From DASWHR01 sp036398095 (GTDB lineage: Bacteria; Actinomycetota; AC-67), in contig DASWHR010000051.1 of the NCBI GenBank assembly GCA_036398095.1, positions 1-17,121 on the forward strand: DNA of 17,121 nt. Reading direction: 5' to 3'. Made by a program: the position numbers and the translations under genes. This document shows, piece by piece, positions 1-5,499 of the stretch; the stretch's first letter is position 1; every line of letters begins with the position of its first letter. The notes below the pieces were generated by a model that was given only the letters and a program-made list of their open reading frames with translations, was not told the DNA's origin and ran no database searches.

Positions 1-153
1 GCCGAGCCCGCGCACGAAGCGACCGAGGATCTGCGCATTCATCTAGTTCCCGTCCGCGAGATCCCCGCCCTGATCGACGCAGGCCAAATCATCCAAGCTC
101 TCCACGCCACCCCGCTGCTTCGCTACTGCCTCAGCCGCACATTCAGAAAATAG
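1..153 (+). CDS. Probable NUDIX hydrolase, C-terminal 50 residues (5' end outside window)
   Basis: Frame 1 is open from the first base to a TAG at 151-153. The tail reads as a charged strand (ATEDLRIHLVPV) followed by EIPALIDAGQI and then QALHATPLLRY. A strand ending in V-P-V, then an E-I-P-x-L-I-x-x-G-x-I helix and a short closing helix, resembles the C-terminus of NUDIX pyrophosphohydrolases of the ADP-ribose pyrophosphatase type, which hydrolyse nucleoside-diphosphate derivatives in the cytoplasm. The diagnostic Nudix box (GX5EX7REUXEEXGU) lies upstream of the window, so the family cannot be confirmed here. The gene converges on the ECF-associated membrane protein with only 23 bp between stop codons, and no terminator hairpin is visible in that gap. 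Confidence 0.5.
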   Translation, partial: AEPAHEATEDLRIHLVPVREIPALIDAGQIIQALHATPLLRYCLSRTFRK

Positions 154-176
154 GGCGGTGACGACGTGGGCGGCGC

Positions 177-1463
177 CTAACAGCGCAGCAAGACAAGATT
201 TCCCGTCGTCGTCGGACCCGTCGTTCCAAACCCGACGGCGATTCCCCGACCGGTGGCGTCGATCTCGATCGAAGCGATGCTTCGGACATGCCCCGGAAAC
301 TCGATTCGTTCTTCGCGGACGTGCTTCCCGTCGAAGTGCCACAGAGCATCTTCCGGCGGTGCTCGCAACCCCCGTCCCGCGGAACCCGACGCGACGATCC
401 ATGCATCCCCGCCTGGCCCGCCGGCGATTGCATTGACCACCCCCGTGCCCTTCGCCGGGACGCGATACGTTCGCCAGATCCGGCCGTCGAAGTGAAGGAG
501 TTCGACGTGGTCATCGGCGGGGACGACGAACGTGCGCGAAGCCCAAATGTCGCGTGCCGACACGATGTCGGCATGGGCGATCGGCTTTCCGGGCGGAGTG
601 AGAATTCGCCATCCGGCGCCTTCTTGGACGACGATTCCGGCTCCTCCACGGCCTCGTGTTTGGAGGATCAAGCGTCCGCTCGGACCGATGACAATCTGCC
701 GGATGCTGTAGTCACCCCGCAGATCGGGCAGCGAGAACGATCGCCATGGTCCTCCCGCGATCCGATCGGCAAGAAATGGCGTTTCGCTGACTTGGATCCA
801 GCTGCTGCCTTCCCGCCGGGCGACCGTTGACGTTCCGGCGACGACGATCCGCGTCCCTCGAACGGCCAGCGTCCCAATCGTCGCGTCGGGCGGCACCGGT
901 GGGGGCGCGACGGTCTGCCATGTCGCGCCGTCCCACTGCATCAGAACCGGCTCGACCGTCGTCTTTGTCGAGGACTGATCGTAGCTGGATCGATAGCCAC
1001 CCACCCAAATGTTGTCTCCCGATCCGGCAATCGAGACCCCATCGGGATTCCCGGCGACGTGCGGAATATCGCGACGAGTCCAATCGGAGCCGTCCCCCTG
1101 GACGACCACGGCGATCCCCTTTCCGGCGCCGTACTCGTCGCCGACGATCCAGTAGCCGGACTCGCCCGCGATCACTCCGCCGCGCAGCGTGACGCCAACC
1201 GGGGCCGTCGATGTGGTTGGGATCGTCGGCGTGGTCACCACCCACGAGCCTCCGCAATCGCGGTTGGCAACATCGACGGGACGCCAAAGCCGGTCGACGG
1301 CCGCAAACGAACCGGCACCAGCGACAACGATCAGCGCCCCGGCAAAACTCGCGATGCGCCGACGCCGGCGGCGAACCGCGCTTCTCATCCCATCGGTCAT
1401 CGGCGCAGGCGCCGGCGCACCCAGCGCGGCTTCAGCCAGGATGGCTCGAATGTCAGTGTCCAT
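177..1463 (-). CDS. ECF-sigma-associated single-pass membrane protein, putative anti-sigma factor
   Basis: The 428-residue product starts at ATG 1461-1463, which has an upstream GGAGGGA. This start lies inside the end of the sigma gene (11-bp overlap), so the two are translationally coupled. Residues 1-36 are a short basic cytoplasmic part with an RRRRRR stop-transfer run. Residues about 37-56 (IASFAGALIVVAGAGSFAAV) are one membrane helix, and the rest would lie outside. The outer part has repeated Trp/Gly strand motifs such as GYWIVGDEY, DNIWVGGY, QWDGATWQTV, REGSSWIQV and FDGRIWRTY, suggesting a beta-propeller-like or other all-beta domain. The position after an ECF sigma gene suggests a membrane regulator, but the zinc anti-sigma motif HxxxCxxC is absent and the cytoplasmic segment is very short. 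It could instead be a regulated target. No named family is recognised. Confidence 0.75.
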   Translation of the reverse strand: MDTDIRAILAEAALGAPAPAPMTDGMRSAVRRRRRRIASFAGALIVVAGAGSFAAVDRLWRPVDVANRDCGGSWVVTTPTIPTTSTAPVGVTLRGGVIAGESGYWIVGDEYGAGKGIAVVVQGDGSDWTRRDIPHVAGNPDGVSIAGSGDNIWVGGYRSSYDQSSTKTTVEPVLMQWDGATWQTVAPPPVPPDATIGTLAVRGTRIVVAGTSTVARREGSSWIQVSETPFLADRIAGGPWRSFSLPDLRGDYSIRQIVIGPSGRLILQTRGRGGAGIVVQEGAGWRILTPPGKPIAHADIVSARDIWASRTFVVPADDHVELLHFDGRIWRTYRVPAKGTGVVNAIAGGPGGDAWIVASGSAGRGLRAPPEDALWHFDGKHVREERIEFPGHVRSIASIEIDATGRGIAVGFGTTGPTTTGNLVLLRC

Positions 1464-1977
1464 CGCGGATCCCTCCAAGGTCTTTGCGCAGCGAGTCGGC
1501 TGCGCGCGCGACGAGCGACTTGACGGCAGCGACACTGCATCGCAGGACGTCCGCGGCCTGCGGCTCGGTCATGTCTTCGTAGTAGCGAAGGACGATCGCG
1601 GTTCGCTGCCGGAGCGGCAGCCGGGCCAGCGCGGTCAGCACGACATTGCGGGCGGCCACATCCGGCGACGGATCCGGGGCGACCAGTTCCGACTCCCGCG
1701 GCCGCGAACGCGCGGCTCGGCGACGTCGACGAGCCGATTGAACAAGATTCATGACCGTCCGCCGCAGGTAGGAGCCAAACGCATCTTCATGTCGCAGACT
1801 GCCGAACCGGGAAAACACGCGGAGAAAAGCCTCCTGAACGACGTCTTCAGCGTCTTCGCGCGACCCGGTCAACAGATACGCGAATCGCAACGCCGAAGCC
1901 GAATGCGCCAAATACAGCGCTTCGACCCGGTCGGCCGCAAAAGGGACAGCCTCTTCGTCCGCCTCGGTGATACCCAT
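1453..1977 (-). CDS. ECF-type RNA polymerase sigma factor (sigma-70 family)
   Basis: This 174-residue protein redirects RNA polymerase to alternative promoters. Sigma region 2 covers about residues 21-85 and includes LYLAHSASALRFAYLLTGS followed by REDAEDVVQEAFLRVF, the usual core-binding and -10-recognition signature. Region 4 covers about 112-165 (LTALARLPLRQRTAIVLRY, then the helix-turn-helix EPQAADVLRCSVAAVKSLVARA). The 26-residue linker is Arg/Pro-rich, and regions 1 and 3 are missing, as is typical of ECF factors. I chose ATG 1975-1977 because AGAGAA precedes it; the longer reading frame upstream runs through vapC in another frame and looks non-coding. It resembles the actinobacterial SigE-like ECF group. 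The putative membrane regulator overlaps its 3' end. No SnoaL-like or other extra C-terminal domain is present. Confidence 0.93.
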   Translation of the reverse strand: MGITEADEEAVPFAADRVEALYLAHSASALRFAYLLTGSREDAEDVVQEAFLRVFSRFGSLRHEDAFGSYLRRTVMNLVQSARRRRRAARSRPRESELVAPDPSPDVAARNVVLTALARLPLRQRTAIVLRYYEDMTEPQAADVLRCSVAAVKSLVARAADSLRKDLGGIRDGH

Positions 1978-2017
1978 CAATTCTCTAGACGCACGAGCCG
2001 CCCGTCTGGTAGCGGAA

Positions 2018-2046
2018 ATCTTACGCTGCCCGGTCAGCGCCACGAA
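2018..2046 (-). promoter_or_regulatory. Possible promoter of the ECF sigma operon
   Basis: Read on the minus strand, TTCGTG (2041-2046) is followed after 17 bp by TAAGAT (2018-2023). This gives a start site about 30 nt before the sigma ATG. The -10 is reasonable and the -35 is weak, so this is only a candidate. The -35 lies in the last codons of vapC. Confidence 0.3.
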
Positions 2047-2432
2047 TGGATTCGGAGATCCGAGTGGCCGGCGATCGCGTCGAAGTCGGCGTCGCGGTGG
2101 AGCAGAGCCGCACCGGCGCGGATGGTGGGGACGGCGATCAGGCAGTCGAACAGTGACCGGACCGTCCGGCCGCCCGCGCGGCAGGCCCGCCACAGCCGCG
2201 CAGCCGCTTGGTAGTCGGCCGCGCCCAGCAGCGGCAGGATCGGCAGCCGGTCGAGCCGGACACGCATCCGCCGTTCGGCGCGCGGCGACGTCGCCCCGGC
2301 AAGCAGCTCCATGAGCACGACCTCGGTGATCGCAAGGTCTTCCTCGTCGATGAGCCGGTCCAACTCGAGCGCGACGCGATGGCCGGTGTCGCGAAAGAAC
2401 TCGATCCAGACCGAGGTGTCGACGACGATCAC
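2034..2432 (-). CDS. vapC: VapC-family PIN-domain ribonuclease toxin
   Basis: The 132-residue protein is a PIN-domain toxin expected to cleave RNA with a divalent metal. The acidic quartet is visible: Asp5 in IVVDTSVWIEFF, Glu42 in EVVLMELLAG, Asp96 in LFDCLIAV, and Asp114/Asp116 in HRDADFDAI. Length and motif order are normal for VapC, so the protein looks intact. It starts with GTG at 2430-2432, and the vapB stop TGA lies at 2429-2431, giving a GTGA overlap that couples toxin synthesis to antitoxin translation. The ECF sigma gene starts 56 bp downstream on the same strand, so read-through is possible. Confidence 0.93.
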   Translation of the reverse strand: MIVVDTSVWIEFFRDTGHRVALELDRLIDEEDLAITEVVLMELLAGATSPRAERRMRVRLDRLPILPLLGAADYQAAARLWRACRAGGRTVRSLFDCLIAVPTIRAGAALLHRDADFDAIAGHSDLRIHSWR

Positions 2433-2635
2433 CGGTCCGGCGAGCGCGCCCGACGGATCTTCTTCAAATCGCCCTCCCAGCCGACGCCCTTGAGTTCGCG
2501 GAGCGTTCGCTGACGCGCGAGTCCGACGGCACGGCGCAGCGCGAAGTCGATCGCCTCACGCTTGGATTGCAGGCCGTAGAGCCTCATGACCTGCTCGACC
2601 AACTCGTCGTCCAAAACCACGTTCGTCCGTCCCAT
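2429..2635 (-). CDS. vapB: VapB-family antitoxin (ribbon-helix-helix type)
   Basis: This 68-residue antitoxin should neutralise the adjacent VapC and repress its own promoter. The N-terminus MGRTNVVLDDELVEQVMRLY then GLQSKREAIDFALRRAV is the usual ribbon-helix-helix DNA-binding pattern. The C-terminus with RELKGVGWEGDL would bind and block the toxin (family knowledge). I chose ATG 2633-2635: it lies six bases after a TATGAT hexamer, which fits a leaderless transcript. A GTG at 2648-2650 would add five residues (VYDER) but would lie inside the palindrome. No Shine-Dalgarno at a normal distance is seen for either start. Confidence 0.88.
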   Translation of the reverse strand: MGRTNVVLDDELVEQVMRLYGLQSKREAIDFALRRAVGLARQRTLRELKGVGWEGDLKKIRRARSPDR

Positions 2636-2641
2636 CCTTTC

Positions 2642-2662
2642 ATCATACACATTGATGTGTAT
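2642..2662 (-). promoter_or_regulatory. vapBC operator palindrome and -10 element
   Basis: A perfect inverted repeat, ATACACAT-TG-ATGTGTAT (2645-2662), lies immediately before vapB. It overlaps a minus-strand -10-like TATGAT (2642-2647), six bases before the ATG. Autorepression by the VapBC complex at such palindromes is established for the family. The -35 is not recognisable. Confidence 0.7.
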
Positions 2663-2670
2663 TCCCGCCC

Positions 2671-2706
2671 GAAGAAAATGCCCGCCTTCGTGGTGGGAAG
2701 GCGGGC
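2671..2706 (-). terminator. Rho-independent terminator of the rpsF-ssb-rpsR-rplI operon
   Basis: Nine-bp perfect arms GCCCGCCTT (2680-2688) and AAGGCGGGC (2698-2706) enclose a 9-nt loop. On the minus strand they are followed by ATTTTCTTC. The hairpin begins 22 bp after the rplI stop codon and ends the operon before the vapBC promoter. Confidence 0.8.
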
Positions 2707-2728
2707 GACTCTCTTCGAAGCGGGAAAC

Positions 2729-3175
2729 CTAGCCGCGCTGCACTTCGACGTTGACGGCGGCTTCGACGTCGGTGTGGACGCGCAGATGCACGACGTGCAT
2801 GCCGAGCGACTTGATCGGCGCGTCCAGGTGCAGCCGGCGCTTGTCCACTTTCGGACCGCCGGCCTTGACGATCGCATCGGCGATCGCGGCCGGCGTGACC
2901 TGACCGAACAGCCGGCCTCCGTCACCCGATTTGGCCTTGACCCGAACCTTGAGCGACTGCAGATGGTTCCTCAGATCCTGAGCCTTCTCGAGGGTCTGCA
3001 CCTCGCGCACCTCGCGGGTCTTGCGGATCAATTCCACCTGCTTGAGCGATCCCTTCGTCGCGAGCCGCGCCAGCCCGCGAGGAATCAGGAAATTGCGCCC
3101 GTAGCCGTCGGCGACGTCGATCACGTCGCCGGGTGCGCCGAGCGCGCGCACCTCTTGCGTCAGGATGACCTTCAT
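2729..3175 (-). CDS. rplI: 50S ribosomal protein L9
   Basis: The 148-residue protein is full-length bL9, which sits at the base of the L1 stalk of the large subunit and bridges neighbouring ribosomes. The N-terminal 23S-rRNA-binding domain is clear (MKVILTQEVRALGAPGDVID, VADGYGRNFLIPRGLA). A long central helix (about residues 42-75) follows, then the C-terminal domain with LFGQVTPAAIADAI and KSLGMHVVHLRVH. The start ATG at 3173-3175 overlaps the rpsR stop as ATGA, giving tight coupling. It is the last gene of the operon, followed by a terminator hairpin. Confidence 0.98.
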   Translation of the reverse strand: MKVILTQEVRALGAPGDVIDVADGYGRNFLIPRGLARLATKGSLKQVELIRKTREVREVQTLEKAQDLRNHLQSLKVRVKAKSGDGGRLFGQVTPAAIADAIVKAGGPKVDKRRLHLDAPIKSLGMHVVHLRVHTDVEAAVNVEVQRG

Positions 3176-3459
3176 CGAACCGCGTAGGGGACGAGGCCCA
3201 TCTCGCGGGCGTTCTTCACGGCGGTCGCGACATCGCTTTGGTGCTGCGAGCACGTTCCGGTGACGCGGCGGGCGCGAATCTTGCCGCGGTCCGAGACGAA
3301 CTTGCGAAGCAACTGGACGTCCTTGTAGTCGACCCAGTCGCTCTTGTCGCGGCAGAACTGACAGACCTTGCGCTTCTGCCTGCGACCGAAGCCGCCTTTT
3401 CCTTCCGCGTCGCGACGGGTGCGGCCGCCCTTGCGGTCTCTATCTCTGTCTCGTGGCAC
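3172..3459 (-). CDS. rpsR: 30S ribosomal protein S18, zinc-binding form
   Basis: This 95-residue bS18 belongs to the small-subunit platform, where it pairs with S6. The core reads RRQKRKVCQFCRDKSDWVDY, then LLRKFVSDRGKI and RARRVTGTC. Cys33-x2-Cys36 and Cys70-x2-His73 form a complete zinc ribbon, marking the zinc-containing (C+) type; zinc-free paralogues in some bacteria lack these residues. The first 30 residues are highly basic (RDRDRDRK repeat). Translation starts at GTG 3457-3459 behind a strong GGAGG. The gene is separated from ssb by 134 bp containing hairpins and overlaps rplI by four bases. Confidence 0.97.
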   Translation of the reverse strand: MPRDRDRDRKGGRTRRDAEGKGGFGRRQKRKVCQFCRDKSDWVDYKDVQLLRKFVSDRGKIRARRVTGTCSQHQSDVATAVKNAREMGLVPYAVR

Positions 3460-3514
3460 GTTCGGTTCCTCCGTCTCTACGACCGGGTCGGGCTCGGCGG
3501 CGCGACTCGCCCCT

Positions 3515-3588
3515 GATCAGGTGCGATCAGGTGGGCGGTCGCGTCCGCGCGCCCGGAGCAGGCGCGCGGCCCGACCCTTCTGCGGGCC
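3515..3588 (-). promoter_or_regulatory. Hairpins and short direct repeat in the ssb-rpsR gap
   Basis: Between ssb and rpsR, 8-bp arms CGCGCGCC (3546-3553) and GGCGCGCG (3561-3568) enclose a 7-nt loop. Next to them GGCCCG (3568-3573) can pair with CGGGCC (3583-3588). Further toward rpsR, GATCAGGT occurs twice (3515-3522 and 3525-3532). There is no U-tract, so an mRNA processing or attenuation role is more likely than full termination. The role is inferred. Confidence 0.4.
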
Positions 3589-3593
3589 GATCC

Positions 3594-4034
3594 CTAGATC
3601 GGCACTTCCTCGTCCACCGGCGCGCCGGACGACTCCCAGTCGCCGCCGCCTCCGCCGCCCCCGCCGCCGCTCTTGGTGGTCTTTTCGACCTTGGCGGTCG
3701 CGAACCGCAGCGACGGTCCGATCTCGTCCGCCTCGATCTCGACGACGGAGCGCTTCTCGCCCTCCTGCGACTCCCACTGGCGCATCTTGAGCCGGCCGGT
3801 GACGATCACTCGCGATCCACGCGTGAGCGACTCGGCGATGTTCTCGGCGAGCTGCCGCCAGCAGTTGATGCGGAAGTAGCTCGTCTCGCCGTCCTGCCAG
3901 TTTCCTGCGGCGTCCTTGAACCGATGGTTCACGGCGATGCGGAAGTTCGCGACGGCCGCGCCCTGCGGCGTGTACCGCAGTTCGGGATCGTCGGTCAGGT
4001 TTCCGACCATCGTGACCGTATTTCCGTTGGCCAT
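3594..4034 (-). CDS. ssb: Single-stranded DNA-binding protein
   Basis: This 146-residue SSB coats single-stranded DNA during replication and repair. The OB fold covers about residues 1-112 (MANGNTVTMVGNLTDDPELR, FRIAVNHRF, SYFRINCWRQLAENIAESL, RGSRVIVTGRLKMRQWE). A very short tail follows, with nine consecutive Gly codons and then a DEEVPI end. SSBs normally end in an acidic tip whose last residue is Phe (such as DDDIPF), which binds partner proteins; here the end is Pro-Ile and TAG follows directly. I chose ATG 4032-4034 with GGAGG eight bases upstream; the GTG nine bases earlier is too close to that site. It lies 36 bp after rpsF, the standard bacterial order. Confidence 0.97.
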   Translation of the reverse strand: MANGNTVTMVGNLTDDPELRYTPQGAAVANFRIAVNHRFKDAAGNWQDGETSYFRINCWRQLAENIAESLTRGSRVIVTGRLKMRQWESQEGEKRSVVEIEADEIGPSLRFATAKVEKTTKSGGGGGGGGGDWESSGAPVDEEVPI

Positions 4035-4070
4035 TGTCTCCACCTCCCGGGGAAGGACGTGTGCCGTGCG

Positions 4071-4370
4071 CTAGTCCTTTCCGGGACGAACGATCTTGTG
4101 GCGCACGAGCTCGTCGGCCAGACGCATCTGACGGTCGAGCTCGGCGACGGTGGCGGGATCCGTGTCGAGGTCCGCGACCACGTAGTAGCCCTCGTCGAGA
4201 TGGTTGATCTCGAACGCGAACCGCTTGCGGCCCCAGTGATCCACCTTGGCAACCTCGCCGCCTCGATCTTTGACGACGCCGAGGTAACGGTCCACGGTGG
4301 TCTGGATTGCGGATTCCTCGAGACGAGGATCCACGATAAGCATGAGTTCGTAACGGCGCCGGTCCGCCAT
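4071..4370 (-). CDS. rpsF: 30S ribosomal protein S6
   Basis: The 99-residue bS6 is a small-subunit platform protein that binds 16S rRNA as a heterodimer with S18. It shows the ferredoxin-like fold pattern: RRYELMLIVDPRLEE, a helix (IQTTVDRYLGVVKDRGGEV), HWGRKRFAFEINHLDEGYYV, and a final helix (VAELDRQMRLADELV) ending HKIVRP. The start ATG 4368-4370 is preceded by AGGAGGTG; the longer reading frame upstream covers the leader and is not used. It is the first gene of the operon, behind a structured leader that may carry S6:S18 feedback control. Confidence 0.97.
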   Translation of the reverse strand: MADRRRYELMLIVDPRLEESAIQTTVDRYLGVVKDRGGEVAKVDHWGRKRFAFEINHLDEGYYVVADLDTDPATVAELDRQMRLADELVRHKIVRPGKD

Positions 4371-4393
4371 CCTCACCTCCTCTGGTCTAGGCG

Positions 4394-4434
4394 GCCCTCC
4401 GAATTCGTCCCTTTTGAACGGATTCGGTTCGGGC
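4394..4434 (-). promoter_or_regulatory. Structured rpsF mRNA leader, possible S6:S18 autoregulatory element
   Basis: On the minus strand GCCC pairs with GGGC (4431-4434 with 4394-4397). Inside lies CCGAAT/ATTCGG (4422-4427 with 4399-4404), then CGTTC with GGACG (one G-U pair), capped by AAAAG. The internal asymmetry is GAA against A, plus one C/A mismatch. The hairpin lies 23 bases before the rpsF ATG. Many bacteria control this operon through an S6:S18-binding leader with conserved CCG bases. CCG is present here, but correspondence to that motif is inferred. Confidence 0.5.
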
Positions 4435-4479
4435 AGGGGTGAGACTCCACTCACCGGTACTCCGGCCGGCGAGCGACTC

Positions 4480-4485
4480 AGGGTA
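4480..4485 (-). promoter_or_regulatory. Candidate -10 element for rpsF
   Basis: The minus strand reads TACCCT, matching the TANNNT pattern common in actinobacteria. It would start transcription about 100 bases before the rpsF ATG, placing the hairpin inside the mRNA. No good -35 is seen (TTTCGA at 16 bp is weak). Confidence 0.28.
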
Positions 4486-4581
4486 GCACACCTCCACAGA
4501 CTCGAAATCGTCCCTTCGAAGGCACCTTACAACGGGGGTGTGACACATCCCTCGGCCTCGCGATACGCTCGCGAACAATCG

Positions 4582-4597
4582 GGATAATTAGATATCC
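4582..4597. promoter_or_regulatory. AT-rich dyad in divergent region
   Basis: GGATA-ATTAGA-TATCC is an inverted repeat in an AT-rich island unlike its surroundings. It could be an operator or a promoter melting region for either flanking direction. The assignment is speculative. Confidence 0.3.
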
Positions 4598-4652
4598 GCC
4601 CGGTTCGGGACGCCGGAGTTCCCGGCTTCACCGAATGGGCCGGCGGCTGCCG

Positions 4653-4658
4653 TAGGAT
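4653..4658 (+). promoter_or_regulatory. Candidate -10 for the Pro-rich membrane protein gene
   Basis: TAGGAT fits TANNNT and lies 37 bases before the ATG at 4696. The same hexamer occurs 56 bases before the aldehyde dehydrogenase gene. No matching -35 is visible. Confidence 0.22.
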
Positions 4659-4695
4659 TGGCCGGCTCCGACTTCCCCGCTATGAAGGAAACCAC

Positions 4696-5037
4696 ATGAA
4701 TCCGGACCGCCCCGGTCCGAAAGCAGGGCCGTACGACCGCCGGGTCGTCGGCTTGCTTGCCGCACTCATCGCAGTCGCGCTCACGACCGCCGTCGTGGCC
4801 TTGCCCCGGGTCGAGGAGAAAGGGAAGCCGCCCAGCGCGGTCCCGACGCCGACAGGTCCGCCCACGTTCGACCCGACTCCGACCCTGACACCGACTCCGG
4901 CCCCCGCGACCGAAAGCCCGTCCCCGACGGCAACGGCCACCGCCTCCCCGACACAGACGCCGACGCCGATGCCGTCTCCGACGCGCGCTCCCGCTCCCTC
5001 GCCGTCGCCCAGCCCACTGCCACCGTCCGGCGAGTAG
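4696..5037 (+). CDS. Small membrane-anchored Pro/Thr/Ser-rich protein
   Basis: The 113-residue product starts at ATG 4696 with AAGGA six bases upstream. Residues 1-16 are a short polar N-terminus, and about 17-36 (VVGLLAALIAVALTTAVVAL) is one membrane helix. From residue 40 on it is low-complexity Pro/Thr/Ser/Ala (PTPTP and SPSPSP runs) ending PPSGE. The likely topology is an N-in anchor with an extended, possibly glycosylated outer tail; no folded domain is seen. It converges with the copper-protein gene, 19 bp between stops, and its tail resembles the linker of the neighbouring anchored cupredoxin. The opposite strand is also open, but its product is implausible Arg/Gly/Val-rich sequence without a start signal. 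No family is recognised. Confidence 0.7.
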   Translation: MNPDRPGPKAGPYDRRVVGLLAALIAVALTTAVVALPRVEEKGKPPSAVPTPTGPPTFDPTPTLTPTPAPATESPSPTATATASPTQTPTPMPSPTRAPAPSPSPSPLPPSGE

Positions 5038-5056
5038 CGCTGCGGCCACTACGCCA

Positions 5057-5452
5057 CTACGGGGAGCCGCTCTGCTCGGAGGCCGGCTCCGGCTCCGAAG
5101 TCGCCGGGACAGCCGCGTCGCCTACGACGGTGACACGGCCTTCCATGCCGGCCTCCCGGTGGTAGATGCACCAGAACTCGAAGGCCCCCGCACGCGGAAA
5201 GGTCGCGACCTTGGCCTGACCCGGCTGGATGTTGATGCCGGGGAGTCCGCAGCGCGGACAGGTGAACGAATGAGTTTGATCACCGTCGTTGCGAATGGTG
5301 ATCGCTTCGCCCTGGTCGACGACGAGCTGCTGCGGCGTGAACGCGAGGTCGCTCACAACCAACCCGACGGCGGGGCCGGTGCGTGGCAGAAAGGCGATCA
5401 GCGCGGCAAAAGCCGCCATGGACGGCACGATCGAGCGGGTGAGCCACTTCAT
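5057..5452 (-). CDS. Secreted cupredoxin-domain (type 1 copper) protein with adjacent CxxC
   Basis: This 131-residue protein has a signal peptide or N-terminal anchor (MKWLTRSIVPSMAAFAALIA) and then a cupredoxin fold from about residue 31 to 110. The type 1 copper ligands are visible: His61 in DQTHSFTC, Cys95 and His98 in FWCIYHRE, and Met103 in AGMEG. Proteins of this family carry electrons or bind copper outside the membrane. Unusually, Cys65-P-R-Cys68 follows three residues after the first His ligand. The tail (residues 112-131) is Pro/Glu/Ser-rich. The ATG at 5450-5452 lacks a good Shine-Dalgarno but lies 12 bases after TATGAT, suggesting a very short leader. It follows the second cupredoxin gene by 47 bp on the same strand. 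Confidence 0.88.
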   Translation of the reverse strand: MKWLTRSIVPSMAAFAALIAFLPRTGPAVGLVVSDLAFTPQQLVVDQGEAITIRNDGDQTHSFTCPRCGLPGINIQPGQAKVATFPRAGAFEFWCIYHREAGMEGRVTVVGDAAVPATSEPEPASEQSGSP

Positions 5453-5463
5453 GACGGTGCCGA

Positions 5464-5486
5464 ATCATAGGGGCGCGGTCGCGCCC
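5464..5486 (-). promoter_or_regulatory. Possible promoter with inverted repeat before the first cupredoxin gene
   Basis: The minus strand carries TATGAT (5464-5469), preceded directly by the inverted repeat GGGCGCG-GT-CGCGCCC (5471-5486). The repeat could be a weak terminator stem for the upstream cupredoxin gene or an operator. No U-tract and no clear -35 are seen. Confidence 0.35.
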
Positions 5487-5499
5487 ACGCACGTTCCGG

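Larger units (their letters stand above)
4371..4695. other. 325-bp divergent intergenic region between rpsF and the Pro-rich membrane protein
   Basis: No convincing gene lies here. It holds the rpsF Shine-Dalgarno, a long leader hairpin (4394-4434), a candidate rpsF -10 (4480-4485), an AT-rich dyad (4582-4597) standing out from GC-rich surroundings, and a candidate -10 for the rightward gene (4653-4658). Confidence 0.7.

Noticed and set aside
2034..2650. vapBC as part of a mobile island
   Set aside because: No integrase, insertion-sequence end, attachment repeat or obvious composition change flanks it.
4588..5049. Minus-strand open frame opposite the Pro-rich membrane protein
   Set aside because: Its translation is Arg/Gly-rich. 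The plus strand has a Shine-Dalgarno, a membrane helix and a typical Pro/Thr tail.
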